NCBI GenBank assembly: GCA_016708305.1
Contig: JADJGB010000010.1
Location: 248,001-312,000, forward strand
Reading direction: 5' to 3'
Length of the DNA stretch: 64,000 bases
DNA from: Sphingobacteriales bacterium
GTDB taxonomy: Bacteria; Bacteroidota; Bacteroidia; Chitinophagales; Chitinophagaceae
Shown in pieces: positions 1-8,461 of this stretch. The translations under genes were made by a program, and so were the position numbers. Numbering within the stretch: the first letter of the stretch is position 1; each line of letters starts with the position of its first letter. The notes beneath the pieces are model-generated. The model made no database searches. It saw only the letters and a program-made list of their open reading frames with translations, and had not been told where the DNA came from.

Positions 1-848
1 GTGCTTTTTGTGCCATCCCGCTGATGCGTGGCGGCCACGTGAGCAAACCAATTGAGGAATTAGTAAAAGAAACTGAAAACTTAGTGAGAAAAGGAGTGAA
101 GGAGGTGATGCTGATTGCACAGGAGCTTACTTACTACGGATTAGACATTTATAAGAAAAGAATGTTGCCCGACCTGCTCAACCGCCTGGCCGATATCAAT
201 GGACTGGAATGGATCAGGCTGCACTATGCTTATCCGAGCAAGTTTCCGATAGAGATTCTGGATGTCATGCGCCAGCGCGATAATATTTGCAATTATTTAG
301 ATATGCCCATACAACATGCTTCCAATAAAATTCTGGAAGCGATGAGAAGGCAAATTACCCGGCAGGAGATGGAACACCTGATTGCGACTGTGAGGGAGAA
401 AGTACCCGGGCTTTGTCTGCGCACTACTTTGATAACAGGTTTTCCGGGCGAAACTCAGGATGATGTAGAAGAATTAAAGGAGTTTTTGGGAAAATACCGA
501 TTTGACAGGGTGGGTATTTTTACCTATTCACATGAAGAAGATACAAGTGCATACCTTCTGAACGACAATATCTCTCAGGAAGAAAAGGAAAGAAGGGCGC
601 AGGAAATTATGGAGTTTCAGCAGGAAATATCGTTTGAACTGAATCAGGAAAAAGTGGGCAAAACATTTAAAACTATTATTGACAAGCGTGAGGCAGGCCG
701 CTATCTTGGCCGCACCGAGTTTGACAGTATGGAAGTGGATAATGAAGTAATTATCTCCGGAGACCAAAAATTGAACCTTGGAGCGTTCTATAATATACGG
801 ATTGAACGGGCTTATGACTACGACCTGGAGGGAATTGTGGAAAAGTAG
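1..848 (+). CDS. rimO: Ribosomal protein S12 methylthiotransferase RimO, 3' part (5' end outside window)
   Basis: This is the C-terminal two thirds of a radical-SAM methylthiotransferase, which thiomethylates an aspartate of ribosomal protein S12. The open frame runs from position 3. It opens with the AFCAIP motif, whose Cys would be the last cysteine of the CxxxCxxC cluster-binding loop; the first two lie upstream of the window. Then follow the radical-SAM barrel features (RTTLITGFPGET, positions about 421-450; FTYSHEEDTSA, about 520-553) and a C-terminal TRAM-like domain ending in a stop at 848. The FTYSHEEDTSAY segment favours RimO over MiaB. No co-directional partner follows closely, because about 295 bases separate it from the next gene. 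Apart from being cut by the window edge it looks intact. Confidence 0.93.
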   Translation, partial: AFCAIPLMRGGHVSKPIEELVKETENLVRKGVKEVMLIAQELTYYGLDIYKKRMLPDLLNRLADINGLEWIRLHYAYPSKFPIEILDVMRQRDNICNYLDMPIQHASNKILEAMRRQITRQEMEHLIATVREKVPGLCLRTTLITGFPGETQDDVEELKEFLGKYRFDRVGIFTYSHEEDTSAYLLNDNISQEEKERRAQEIMEFQQEISFELNQEKVGKTFKTIIDKREAGRYLGRTEFDSMEVDNEVIISGDQKLNLGAFYNIRIERAYDYDLEGIVEK

Positions 849-1143
849 TTGATTTTTAACATATTCTTATAAATAATTGATTGTCAATTATTTATACTGT
901 ATTTCTGTATTGAAACACACAAATAATTTGCATATAATCATCTTTAAACACAATAAAATACCTCTTTTTTGAGTTTTTATTAGTACCTTTGCAACTTCAA
1001 AATGCCGAAAGGCATAGAGTGTAATTGAATAATAAGTTGATAACGACTTATTCTGATATAAAGGAATACTGATTGATCAGATTCAGTTTTGTAAACGCTT
1101 TGACAGAAAATGTTGAAGTTATTGTTTAACTAAAATCCATTAC
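849..1143 (+). promoter_or_regulatory. rlpA-like gene leader with -7 element and three small hairpins
   Basis: This gap holds a Bacteroidota -7-type element, TACCTTTG at 984-991. No TTG lies at the usual 17-23 nt upstream, so the -33 part is unsupported. Downstream, the roughly 150-nt leader has three consecutive short hairpins: ATGCC-GAAA-GGCAT (1002-1015, a GNRA-type tetraloop), AATAAGT/ACTTATT (1031-1052), and CTGA/TCAG inside ACTGA/TCAGT (1068-1087). What is seen is the base pairing; that it is a regulatory leader or a small RNA is inference. Confidence 0.4.
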
Positions 1144-1527
1144 ATGAAAAAAGTACTATTCTTGGTATTAGCTTTTTTATCATTTTCTATGGTAAGTTTT
1201 TCTCAGGAAAAACCAGAGAAAACCTTGAAAGCCACCTACTACCACAGTAAATTTAATGGTAGGAAAACCGCAACAGGAGCAGTTTATAGCGATCATTTAA
1301 AGACAGCAGCTTCTAACACTTATAAATTAGGTACTAAATTATTAGTTACCAATAAAAAGAACGGGAAGAGTGTGGAAGTAGTCGTTAATGACAGAATGGC
1401 TCCCAGCTTAAACGGACGCGTTGATTTAAGTAAATCTGCTTTTCAACAAATTTCAGGACTTGGTCATGGAATTATCCCTGTAGAAGTAGAAGTGTTAGCT
1501 AATAACAGCCGCCCCGATGTTATGTAA
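1144..1527 (+). CDS. Secreted RlpA-like double-psi beta-barrel protein
   Basis: This 127-residue protein has a signal peptide (MKKVLFLVLAFLSFSMVSFS, cleavage near residue 20) and then one RlpA-like double-psi beta-barrel domain. The family signatures are visible: KATYYHSKFNGRKTATG, the AAS...LGTKLLVTN block, VVVNDRMAPSLNGRVDLS with the conserved D of the NDR motif, and a final VEVEVL strand. RlpA proteins are exported, septum-associated peptidoglycan-binding proteins, and some are lytic transglycosylases. This one lacks the SPOR domain of E. coli RlpA and is short, like many Bacteroidota versions. It stands alone, with a strong hairpin terminator after it. Enzymatic activity cannot be judged from sequence. 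Confidence 0.85.
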   Translation: MKKVLFLVLAFLSFSMVSFSQEKPEKTLKATYYHSKFNGRKTATGAVYSDHLKTAASNTYKLGTKLLVTNKKNGKSVEVVVNDRMAPSLNGRVDLSKSAFQQISGLGHGIIPVEVEVLANNSRPDVM

Positions 1528-1550
1528 GATTAAAAATTTACGGTAATAAA

Positions 1551-1580
1551 AAAACCTCCGAAACCGGAGGTTTTTTTTTC
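1551..1580. terminator. Bidirectional intrinsic terminator between rlpA-like gene and porin
   Basis: A 10-bp stem is seen: AAAACCTCCG (1551-1560) pairs with CGGAGGTTTT (1565-1574) around a 4-nt loop. It is followed by a run of T on the plus strand and preceded by A on the other side. It lies between two convergent genes, so it can stop transcription from both sides. Confidence 0.85.
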
Positions 1581-1595
1581 GGTATAATTTGAGCG

Positions 1596-2720
1596 CTAAA
1601 ATCTCAGTTGTAATTGTGCTACCATCGTATTATGTGAGTAAGTTGTCGTTTTTGGAATATTGTTCTTGTAAGCATCTATAACAGCGCCTATCTGAAAGAA
1701 GGCGGAAAATTTTTCTACAAACTCAAATCCTAACATGGGAGTGAAGGTTTGGCGTGGATTTGGATGGTAAAGGTTGCTTTCCGTCAGGTATTCGTATCTG
1801 TTGGAAAATTCTATGCTTTTTAGCCTGGGCAAATGGAAATCGTGCCGGATGATTGGTATGGCATAGAAGTTGGAAATTCTTATATCTTTTAAGGCGGGTT
1901 TTATCTTGAGTGTATCGAAATATAAAAAATTGGTTCCGTTTTTATAAGCCATATCCAAGTCAAAATGCCAGTTATTACCCAGTATGAAGCTGGATTTCAC
2001 ATCTGCGCCGTACATATCGCCTTTGATGTTTTTAAAACTGCCATATCCGGCATTAGCGCCTAATATGATGTTTTTAGCAATATCTGCCTCCAACCTGCCA
2101 TACACGTGCTTCCGGTTATCGTTGTCAGTAGTCTGATTTCTGCTATTGCCATTATGAACACCCGCGTAGTATCTTAATTTCTTTGAAATATCTCCAAAAA
2201 CAGCCACTCCTGCCTGAAAGCTTTGCCATCCGTTTCTGCCAAAACTGTAATAGCCGTTTGTAAAGTCCACACTACGTATCAGATCAGCCGGTATCACATC
2301 TTCTATTCCGATAAAGGGCCTGAACTGACCTGCCATCAGGTGAAAATGACGGTTCATATTATATTTTACAAAGGCATTTTCCAATACTTTACCGGTAGGA
2401 TTTCCGGCAAACTCGGCAAAATTGACTAATATCCCTGCTTCAAAATGCTCGTTGAGCTGTGCTTTCACTTGAAAACGCACCCGCCTCAGCGAAAAATTAT
2501 TGTTGATGGCTTTGGCTGCACTGTCAAAATGAGCGCCATTTACATCCACACCCGGAGTGAGCGAAACCGTATATCGGGGCTGCAAAACGCCCGAAATTGT
2601 AATTGTTTTACCGCTAACTATTTTGTTTTTAATCGAATCTTTGTTGGGCGCCTTTTCCTGAGCCGAAATTAAAAAACTCAGAACCAGCGAAATTGCCAAA
2701 AGTAAAATGCTTTTTTTCAT
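1596..2720 (-). CDS. Outer-membrane porin of the phosphate-selective OprO/OprP type
   Basis: This predicted beta-barrel protein has 374 residues. I chose the ATG at 2718-2720 because the protein then begins with a clean signal peptide (MKKSILLLAISLVLSFLISAQ). The open frame continues upstream to 3068, but that part is only the antisense of an integrase fragment. After the signal come short amphipathic strands typical of Porin_O_P: ITISGVLQPRYTVS near the start, FSLRRVRFQVKAQLNEHFEAGILVNF, and FMAGQFRPFIGIED-like constriction-loop text. It ends in an aromatic C-terminal strand (VAQLQLRF) suited to BAM insertion. Substrate specificity (phosphate, pyrophosphate or other anions) is unknown. It has no operon partner. 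Confidence 0.8.
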   Translation of the reverse strand: MKKSILLLAISLVLSFLISAQEKAPNKDSIKNKIVSGKTITISGVLQPRYTVSLTPGVDVNGAHFDSAAKAINNNFSLRRVRFQVKAQLNEHFEAGILVNFAEFAGNPTGKVLENAFVKYNMNRHFHLMAGQFRPFIGIEDVIPADLIRSVDFTNGYYSFGRNGWQSFQAGVAVFGDISKKLRYYAGVHNGNSRNQTTDNDNRKHVYGRLEADIAKNIILGANAGYGSFKNIKGDMYGADVKSSFILGNNWHFDLDMAYKNGTNFLYFDTLKIKPALKDIRISNFYAIPIIRHDFHLPRLKSIEFSNRYEYLTESNLYHPNPRQTFTPMLGFEFVEKFSAFFQIGAVIDAYKNNIPKTTTYSHNTMVAQLQLRF

Positions 2721-2886
2721 TCTTTTGATTTTTGGCATAAGGCAGGCAATTACCATCGAAATATCGGGGCAAAGGTAAAAGAATTCTATTTTGAAGTAAT
2801 TGTGATGTTTGCAGGTTCTCTGATGATTTTTATCATAATAAATTAGGTTAGCTAAATTTTGGGATGATTTAAAACTTGTTTCATAA

Positions 2887-3495
2887 ATGTTTATAACCAC
2901 TGATGGTAATTTCATGCTGCTAATTACCAAACTTTCTGGGATAATGCTGCTGTACAGCACAGGCATGCGCCTCAGTGAAGTTGCAGCATTAAAAATCGCT
3001 GATATAGACAGTAAGGCCATGCGCATCAAAGTAGTGCAGGGCAAAGGAGCTAAAGTCCGCTTTACCATTTTATCTGAACAGGTATTGCAGAAACTAAGGG
3101 CTTATTACATTATTTACATGCCTAAGGAATATTTATTCAACGGACACAAACCGGGCAAACCCCTCAGCACCCGTATGATACAACACTTAGTGCAAATCGC
3201 TCTGATTAAAGCAGGGCTTGCATCAAAGGATTATACCGTGCACACCCTCCGACACAGTTTTGCCACCCATCTTGTGGATTATGGTACTGACATGCATACC
3301 GTAAAAGAGCTTTTGGGTCACAGCACACTGCAAACCACCATGCGCTATATCCACCTTACCCTTGCCCGCAGACAAAACATCACCAATCCTTACGATATTT
3401 TACAGCAGGGCAAAGAAACTTCATTAAAAAAAGGGCGTAATGGACAAAAATGGGTCTGTTTATTTTTCACTATTTATATTCGGTATTGTTTTTAA
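2887..3495 (+). pseudogene. Tyrosine recombinase (XerC/D-like), C-terminal fragment
   Basis: Only the catalytic half of a tyrosine recombinase remains. The residues of the active site are all present: Arg in STGMRLSEV, Lys in VVQGKGAK, the H-x-x-R of HTLRHSFATHL, His in LLGHSTLQTT and the presumed nucleophile Tyr in MRYIHL. The N-terminal SAM-like core-binding domain is missing; homology begins only at about 2925. At the 3' end the frame runs past 3438 into the inverted repeat of an insertion element, so its last roughly 20 residues are IS sequence. It is therefore a remnant, not a working integrase, and probably came from an older transposon of which the neighbouring IS66 pieces may be part. 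Confidence 0.8.
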
Positions 3496-4611
3496 TTTAA
3501 ACTTTGTATTATCTGCATAAACGGAAGCAAGCTCTGCCGGAGAGCAACTTGTTAGGGATATTGCAGATGTTCGACAAAAATGTCAATCAATGGGCTTTGT
3601 ACAAAGTCCATTGATATTTTTAGAGAACGCTATGCCTTAAAAAACTCATCAATCAACTTCTTTTTTCTATCAATGGAAAGTCCATTGTGATTTCTGAGTT
3701 TGTTCTTTAGATCGGAGAAATGACCATCAATAGCATTGGTTGTATTGGGTATATTCAGTCCTATATTATCATACCAAGTAAATAACCGGGGCAGGTTTGT
3801 TTTTAAGCTTCTGTAAGCACTCCTTAGCTTTTTGTGCACATAACGTTTATTACCTGCTTCATCAATTTTACGCTCACTCAAAAACCATTCCCATTTAGTA
3901 TGCCATTCATCTAAACTTCCTACAAAGCTTTCTTTATCTGTTTTACTTAGCAACAGAGCAAGTTCCCACAACTCTTTACTTGCCTGCATTTCAGGCTTTT
4001 TGGTAAGATAAGTCCTGATTGTTTTTACTTGATGAAACTCGCAATATTGCATAGGAACATTAGTAAACAGAGAAAACAACCCTCTGCGACCATCGCAAAT
4101 AATAGATTGTACTTTAATGCCACGCCGGGCTATCTCTTGCATGCCTTCTAAATACAAAAGGATAGTTTCTTGTTTCACATACTTCTTCAGTAAAATTACG
4201 CCTGTTATACTGTCTTTGAATACCATTACTCCGAAAGATTTTCCAAAATAAGTAGAGTCCATTAACACATTAACTCGAGAAGGAAATGTTCTATTCTGTT
4301 GTGCGGAAGATTGGTCTATTTTACGCTGAATGGTTTTGTTCGAGCAATTATACTTCTCCGCTAATTGATCGTAAGTTTGTTTTCCTGAAAGATATTCGAT
4401 TAAAACATCTTCACTTTTTATCCTTAATCCTCCAACAAAACTTCGACCACAAGCCATACATTTATAGCGTTGTTTGTCATTAAAAAAGCCCTTTTCCCAT
4501 ACAATTTTGCTCCCACAATAAAAGCAGTTTTTTTATTCATAACCTTTCATTTGCCTTAAAGCTAATAACAATAATGATTACAGCGATTTTTAGACCCATT
4601 TTTGTCCATTA
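3438..4611. mobile_element. IS256-like insertion sequence (zinc-ribbon variant) with perfect terminal repeats
   Basis: The element is about 1.17 kb and is bounded by perfect inverted repeats: AATGGACAAAAATGGGTCT at 3439-3457 and its exact reverse complement at 4592-4610, with one further matching base on each side. It carries one transposase gene on the minus strand. I found no convincing target-site duplication next to the repeats. The element sits inside the integrase remnant on one side and abuts the end of IS66 tnpB on the other, so it inserted into older mobile DNA. Confidence 0.85.
3630..4540 (-). CDS. IS256-family transposase, variant with N-terminal zinc ribbon (one-base frameshift)
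   Basis: The uninterrupted part covers 275 residues and starts at an internal Met (4457), which would cut a zinc ribbon in half. Reading upstream in the same frame gives CFYCG...YKCMACGRSF, a CxxC...CxxC ribbon, up to an in-frame stop. One extra A in the A7 run at 4528-4534 joins it to the ATG at 4538-4540, giving MNKKNCFYCG. I take that as the true start. Next come a helix-turn-helix region (YDQLAEKYNCSNKTIQRKI) and a DDE nuclease core: DSTYFG, ICDGRRGLF and NAIDGHFSDLKNKL, where the usual Glu is replaced by Asp. The family name follows what I remember of similar Bacteroidota transposases; the inverted repeats support its being an IS. Confidence 0.75.
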
Positions 4612-4920
4612 ACACGAAAAAATCATATCATATTTCAGGTACGGAATACCTTGGCTTCCTCACCATTTTCAGGGTCTTTATTCCCTCTAACATCAGCACT
4701 AGCTCAGACCACAGGATACTGCCGTCATCTCTTTGGTAAGGGGGGGGATAAAGGCGCCTCGCTCCAGACGTTTGTAATAAAGTACAAATCCGTCTCTCTC
4801 CCAGCGCAGCAGTTTGATATGGCTTCTGCGTTTGTTTAAAAACACAAATACCTCTCCGCCGGTTGGTTCCCGTCCGAGTTCACCGGATACGGTGCCGCTG
4901 AGTGAGTCAAAACTCTTTCT

Positions 4921-6517
4921 CCTGACTTGTCCAAATTAGGTCAGCAGTTCAAATTTTTTAAAAATTCGATGGCAGTCGGGGTTAAGTTTGCTCTTATCCT
5001 GATTTCTTTGTCGGTTATTTGATTTTTCAAGCGGGCATCTGTTATTTTTTTGCATTCGTGGATAAATTTTCTAATGGAATGTCTGGTTTGAAGTTCTATA
5101 TGCTTCGATACAACAAGAGCCATAAAGCAAATAAGCAGATGTAGTTTTATAGGCTCTTCTTTATAATGGAATATTGGTCTTGTTTGTAAATCACTTTTCG
5201 ATATTCGAAAGGCTTGTTCTATTTTGTAGAGTTCGTGGTAGTGTTCTATAATCGTTTTATTATCAACCATGCTTTCTTCCAGATTAGTATAATAGCCTTT
5301 GATGCCAAGTATCTTTTGGGTTTTGTCTATAAGCTTTGATTAAGCTCAATATTTTCCTTGTTGGATTTGGTAAACTTCAGCTTTTGTTTTGGGAAGGGTG
5401 AGTAATGATGTATTTGCTCTTTCAATTTGCCTCTCCATTTCGTACTTATCTTTCCTGTACCGCACTGTTGAATAACTACAGATCAGATAGCCATTATCCG
5501 TTTGCAATCTGATACTTTTTCCATCTTCACGAGGGAGGTTACTGTCAATTGCTGTAATTAACTCATTAGGTAAATTGCCTAATCTTGCTCCTACAATGTA
5601 GTTTATCCCGTTTTCCTTTAAAGCCCAGGTGTTTTCAGTGCTGATCATTGCAGCATCTGCAACCACCGTTAATTCTTTTACCTTGTTTTTGCTGATAAAA
5701 TCTTTCACTACCGGGACAATGGTATGCCCTTCGAAAGTATTACCTGCAAATACTTCGTAAGCTATCGGAAAGCCTTCTTTACTAACCATCAATGCTACTA
5801 AAATTTGAGGCTGCTGAAATTTATTATCTTTGGAAAACCCGTTTTGCGCAGTTTGTCTTCCTCAAAACTCTCAAAGTATAAAGTGGTAACATCGTAAAAT
5901 AATAAATCAAAGTTGAAACTATAATACTTGTGGGCAAATGCAAGGGCAATAGCTTCGGTTTTGGCTTTTAAGGATAGCCATTGAGGTGCAGACTGGTAAT
6001 AGCTTTGCCTTCGGTGCTTTATCCCAAAATATTCATCTAATAACGATATGGATCGAAGTTTGGATGACGGTTCTACCATGCGCAGTATGACCAGATCCAG
6101 CAGTAGCCTGTTCTTTATTTTATCGAATCCTACAGCTATTATGAGCTTTGATATAAATTCATACAAAAAGTATAATAAACTCCGATGAATTCGGTTTGAT
6201 TGAGGTAAAGTATGTTGTTTGATTGTTTATTGTCAAACAAATAAAGCTGTTTGGTGGATTTCTCAATAAAATCGCTGGCAAGCGACAGTAAGTCTAATCG
6301 CTCCCTGTTCGTTCCAGGTTGATCCGATGTGCCTTACAATCACTCTTTTCCTGTTCTCAATCTTATACACGGATGGAGACCGAGTGAAAGGAGTATTTTA
6401 TTTGCCGGATTTTGTACATTTTACCCCATTAGGTCAGCAAATTACCAAAAATAAATAATTAACTACCACAATTACAATGATTTATACTCTTGAAAAAATA
6501 GACCCGGACAAGTCAGG
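4921..6517. mobile_element. IS1634-like insertion sequence inside IS66 tnpB
   Basis: The terminal inverted repeat CCTGACTTGTCC occurs at 4921-4932 and as its reverse complement at 6506-6517. It is flanked by a perfect 12-bp direct repeat, AAAACTCTTTCT, at 4909-4920 and 6518-6529. That repeat lies inside the MRKSF codons of tnpB and marks the target duplication. The element is about 1.6 kb with a single broken transposase. A duplication longer than the common 5-8 bp fits the IS1634 family, where unusually long duplications are known. Confidence 0.85.
4941..6419 (-). pseudogene. IS1634-family transposase, several frameshifts and stops
   Basis: Fragments in order on the minus strand start at the ATG 6417-6419 (MYKIRQIKYSFHSVSI) and continue with KIENRKRVIVRHIGSTWNEQ and ERLDLLSLASDFIEKSTK. 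Then come YEFISKLIIAVGFDKIKNRL, FYDVTTLYFESFEEDKLRKT, the second Asp block VKELTVVADAAMIS, and a C-terminal part with YELYKIEQAFRISKSDL that holds the Glu. Shifts lie near 6370, at about 6315 (an extra G), at the A5 run near 6163-6167 and at the A4 run 5834-5837. In-frame TGA and TAA codons lie at about 5343-5348. DDE transposase; not translatable as it stands. Some shifts look like homopolymer errors, but the paired stop codons suggest real decay as well. Confidence 0.75.
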
Positions 6518-6578
6518 AAAACTCTTTCTCATATCACAGGACTTCCGGTAAAGTAAATAGCGGTGTGTTGAACTCAGG

Positions 6579-6869
6579 TTAAACATTACCTAATTGCAAT
6601 AGCTGAAGAATCTGATTGGGATCGAAAGAATCAAGGCTGACGGCAACTCCGTTTGGATAGCTCACAAGCGCTTTGCCCTCAGATGGCCGGGCTGTCGTCC
6701 GTATGGATAAAAACCCTGCCTGATTTTGCCGGTTCTGGCGCTTTTCTTTATAGCGCCAGTACTGAAGGGTGTGATAACCAATTTGTTTTTGTGTGCAAAA
6801 TTCTTTTATGCTCAATCCACTCTGCTTGTACTGTTCTATCAGAGCTTCCATCTGTTGTTGCTTGTTCAT
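6579..6869 (-). CDS. tnpA: IS66 TnpA (Orf1), helix-turn-helix protein
   Basis: This 96-residue protein resembles the first, small ORF of IS66 elements. Residues about 1-45 (EALIEQYKQSGLSIKEFCTQ, IGYHTLQYWRYKEKR) form the typical helix-turn-helix of this family. The rest is a polar tail with a short hydrophobic strand (GVAVSLDSFDPNQILQLLQL). It overlaps the start of tnpB by 8 nt, the usual coupled arrangement. With tnpB split and no tnpC, it is part of a dead element. I could not identify the outer IS66 end between 6870 and 6941. Confidence 0.8.
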   Translation of the reverse strand: MNKQQQMEALIEQYKQSGLSIKEFCTQKQIGYHTLQYWRYKEKRQNRQNQAGFLSIRTTARPSEGKALVSYPNGVAVSLDSFDPNQILQLLQLGNV

Positions 6870-6941
6870 ATTAAAATCTTTCTTCCAAAACTATCCGGAC
6901 TGGTTTAATTGGACAATATGCGGTTGGTCGGATGGATACCT

Positions 6942-7985
6942 TTAATCTAAAAACATAGACGCAAAACCCTTACTTGCTGTATCGGCAATGGTGCCATCAG
7001 AGCGAGTGTAAATAAAATATGCTTCGAGATTTTTATGTTTCGCCAAAAAACAAAGCGCCTGTTTTACACTCATTCCCATCAACACATTGTCATAAGCATC
7101 TGCAGTGATGGCATCCTGTGCATACACCGTTACACTCACCATTTCGTTTTTCAAAGGAAATCCGGTGCGAGGATCAATCAGGTGAGACCTTTTGATGTTT
7201 CCGCTTTCGTAAAATTTTCTGTATTTGCCGGAGGTGGTAACAGCGCCTTCCTTTAGCCCTATGGCTTTCAAAATTACCGCATCGCGGAATTTGTTTTCCG
7301 ATGGTGCTTCTATACCAATCTTCATCACTTCATTTCCTGGTTGTTTTCTGCCCTTCACCCTGATTTCGCCGCCCACCTCTACCAGGTAGTTGGTAATTTC
7401 CAACAGGTCAAAATAATCTGCAATCACATCCACACTGTAGCCCTGCGCAATGCCGTTTACGTCAATGGTGGTTTTTGAGTGCAGCTTGATGAGGCTGTCG
7501 CCCTCCAGTTTTAGTTTTTTGTAGCCCACAAAGCCAAGAATACTGTCAATAGTCCGCCGAGTAGGCTGAACTGAAATATTGCCATCCGGACCAAAACCCC
7601 AGATGTTAACCAGGGGCATTACCGTGATGTCAAAAATACCCTTTGAATCTTCAGAAACCTGCAGCGCCTTTTGTACTACATTTTTAAGGTGAAAATCAAG
7701 AATCACACCTCTTTTTTCATTATTGAATTTCGAAATGAGGGTATAGAGTTTGTAAATGGATAAAGAACTGTCCAGCGAATTAAATATACTGTCTGCCTGA
7801 GCTTTACTAAATATTTCATTTTCAGCGTAATAGGTTATGTGGTAGGTGGTGCCTTGCGCATTACCCGCCATTTTATAGGTATTCAGTCCCAAATTGGCAG
7901 ATTCGGTTTCCGGCTTGAATGAAAAGCTGGAAATCATTAACAGCATAATAAAGAAAATTGAGCGTATTTTTTTTTGATTCAACAC
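6942..7985 (-). CDS. apbE: FAD:protein FMN transferase (ApbE)
   Basis: This 347-residue exported protein has a signal peptide (SIFFIMLLMISSFSF near the start). ApbE enzymes use FAD to attach FMN covalently to Thr in partner proteins such as NqrB/NqrC and RnfG outside the cytoplasm. Signatures are TTYHITYY, FDITVMPLVNIWGFG, TIDVNGIAQGYSVD, LVEVGGEIRVKG, HLIDPRTGFP and TADAYDNVLMGM. The last corresponds to the metal-binding aDa.aTal block; here Asn stands where Thr is usual, so metal binding deserves care. It is intact and no Nqr/Rnf genes are in the window. Start: the first Met gives a plausible signal sequence. Confidence 0.9.
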   Translation of the reverse strand: MLNQKKIRSIFFIMLLMISSFSFKPETESANLGLNTYKMAGNAQGTTYHITYYAENEIFSKAQADSIFNSLDSSLSIYKLYTLISKFNNEKRGVILDFHLKNVVQKALQVSEDSKGIFDITVMPLVNIWGFGPDGNISVQPTRRTIDSILGFVGYKKLKLEGDSLIKLHSKTTIDVNGIAQGYSVDVIADYFDLLEITNYLVEVGGEIRVKGRKQPGNEVMKIGIEAPSENKFRDAVILKAIGLKEGAVTTSGKYRKFYESGNIKRSHLIDPRTGFPLKNEMVSVTVYAQDAITADAYDNVLMGMSVKQALCFLAKHKNLEAYFIYTRSDGTIADTASKGFASMFLD

Positions 7986-8461
7986 GAATAAGTTATTGAT
8001 TTTAAACTACTTATTATTTTATATGTACCTCAGTTTATTTGTGGCAAAGATAGGGAGTTATCAAAGACAGAAATCCCGAAAAAATGAAAGAATGACCATA
8101 AATGTACAACTGAAATTGCTTGCCGCGAAAGCAAATACCTTGAATGTACCAAGGACTTGCCGCGAAAAACATAAAGGCATTAAGGGTAAATGAATGCATT
8201 AAAACTCAATGCCCTTCATTTCTTATTGTTGAACATAGCCACGAATACACAAATGGGGTGGTGAAAGGGAAACATAAAGGCATTAAGGGTAAATGAAGGC
8301 ATTAAAACTCAATGCCCTTCATTTCTTAATGTTGAAAAAAAAGAGGAAGATAGCCACGAATGTACGAATGAGGTTGGTGGAAGTGAAACATTAAGGCATT
8401 TAAGGTTAGATTAAGGCGTAATAGCTTAATGATTCATAATTCCTCAATGCTCATTCATTTC
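7986..8461. repeat. Intergenic tandem repeat with internal hairpins (about three units of 103-116 bp)
   Basis: Three related units begin at 8167, 8270 and 8386 with AAACATAAAGGCATTAAGG or a close variant. Units 1 and 2 are nearly identical over about 65 bases; unit 3 is diverged. Each of the first two contains an imperfect palindrome (8188-8221 and 8291-8324: AATGAAGGCATT versus AATGCCCTTCATT). Units 1 and 2 also carry a TAGCCACGAAT(G/A) stretch of a kind I remember as common between Bacteroidota genes. 7986-8166 holds nothing else I can name; the short open frame there looks like chance. Confidence 0.75.

Larger units (their letters stand above)
4628..6586 (-). pseudogene. tnpB: IS66 TnpB (Orf2), split by an inserted IS1634-like element
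   Basis: The gene is in two parts. The start lies at 6518-6586: ATG at 6584-6586, MFNLSSTHRYLLYRK...MRKSF. The rest lies at 4628-4920: RKSFDSLSGTVSGELG, GGEVFVFLNKRRSHIKLLRW, ERDGFVLYYKRLERGAF. Joined, they give a normal TnpB of about 115 residues. A second defect is a one-base shift at the G8 run 4740-4747; adding one base continues into ILWSELVLMLEGIKTLK and the stop at 4628. TnpB is an accessory protein of IS66 transposition. The start codon overlaps the end of tnpA by 8 nt. No IS66 tnpC is visible, so the element is a remnant. Confidence 0.85.

Noticed and set aside
2721..3068. Long N-terminal extension of the porin reading frame
   Set aside because: It is the antisense of the integrase fragment and contains no signal peptide; a good signal begins at 2720.
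4651..4839. Plus-strand frame over the IS66 remnant
   Set aside because: It is the complement of TnpB; the minus-strand reading gives the conserved FVFLNKRR block.
7996..8193. Short open frame after apbE
   Set aside because: It overlaps the first repeat unit, has no domain or start signal, and its composition follows the repeat.
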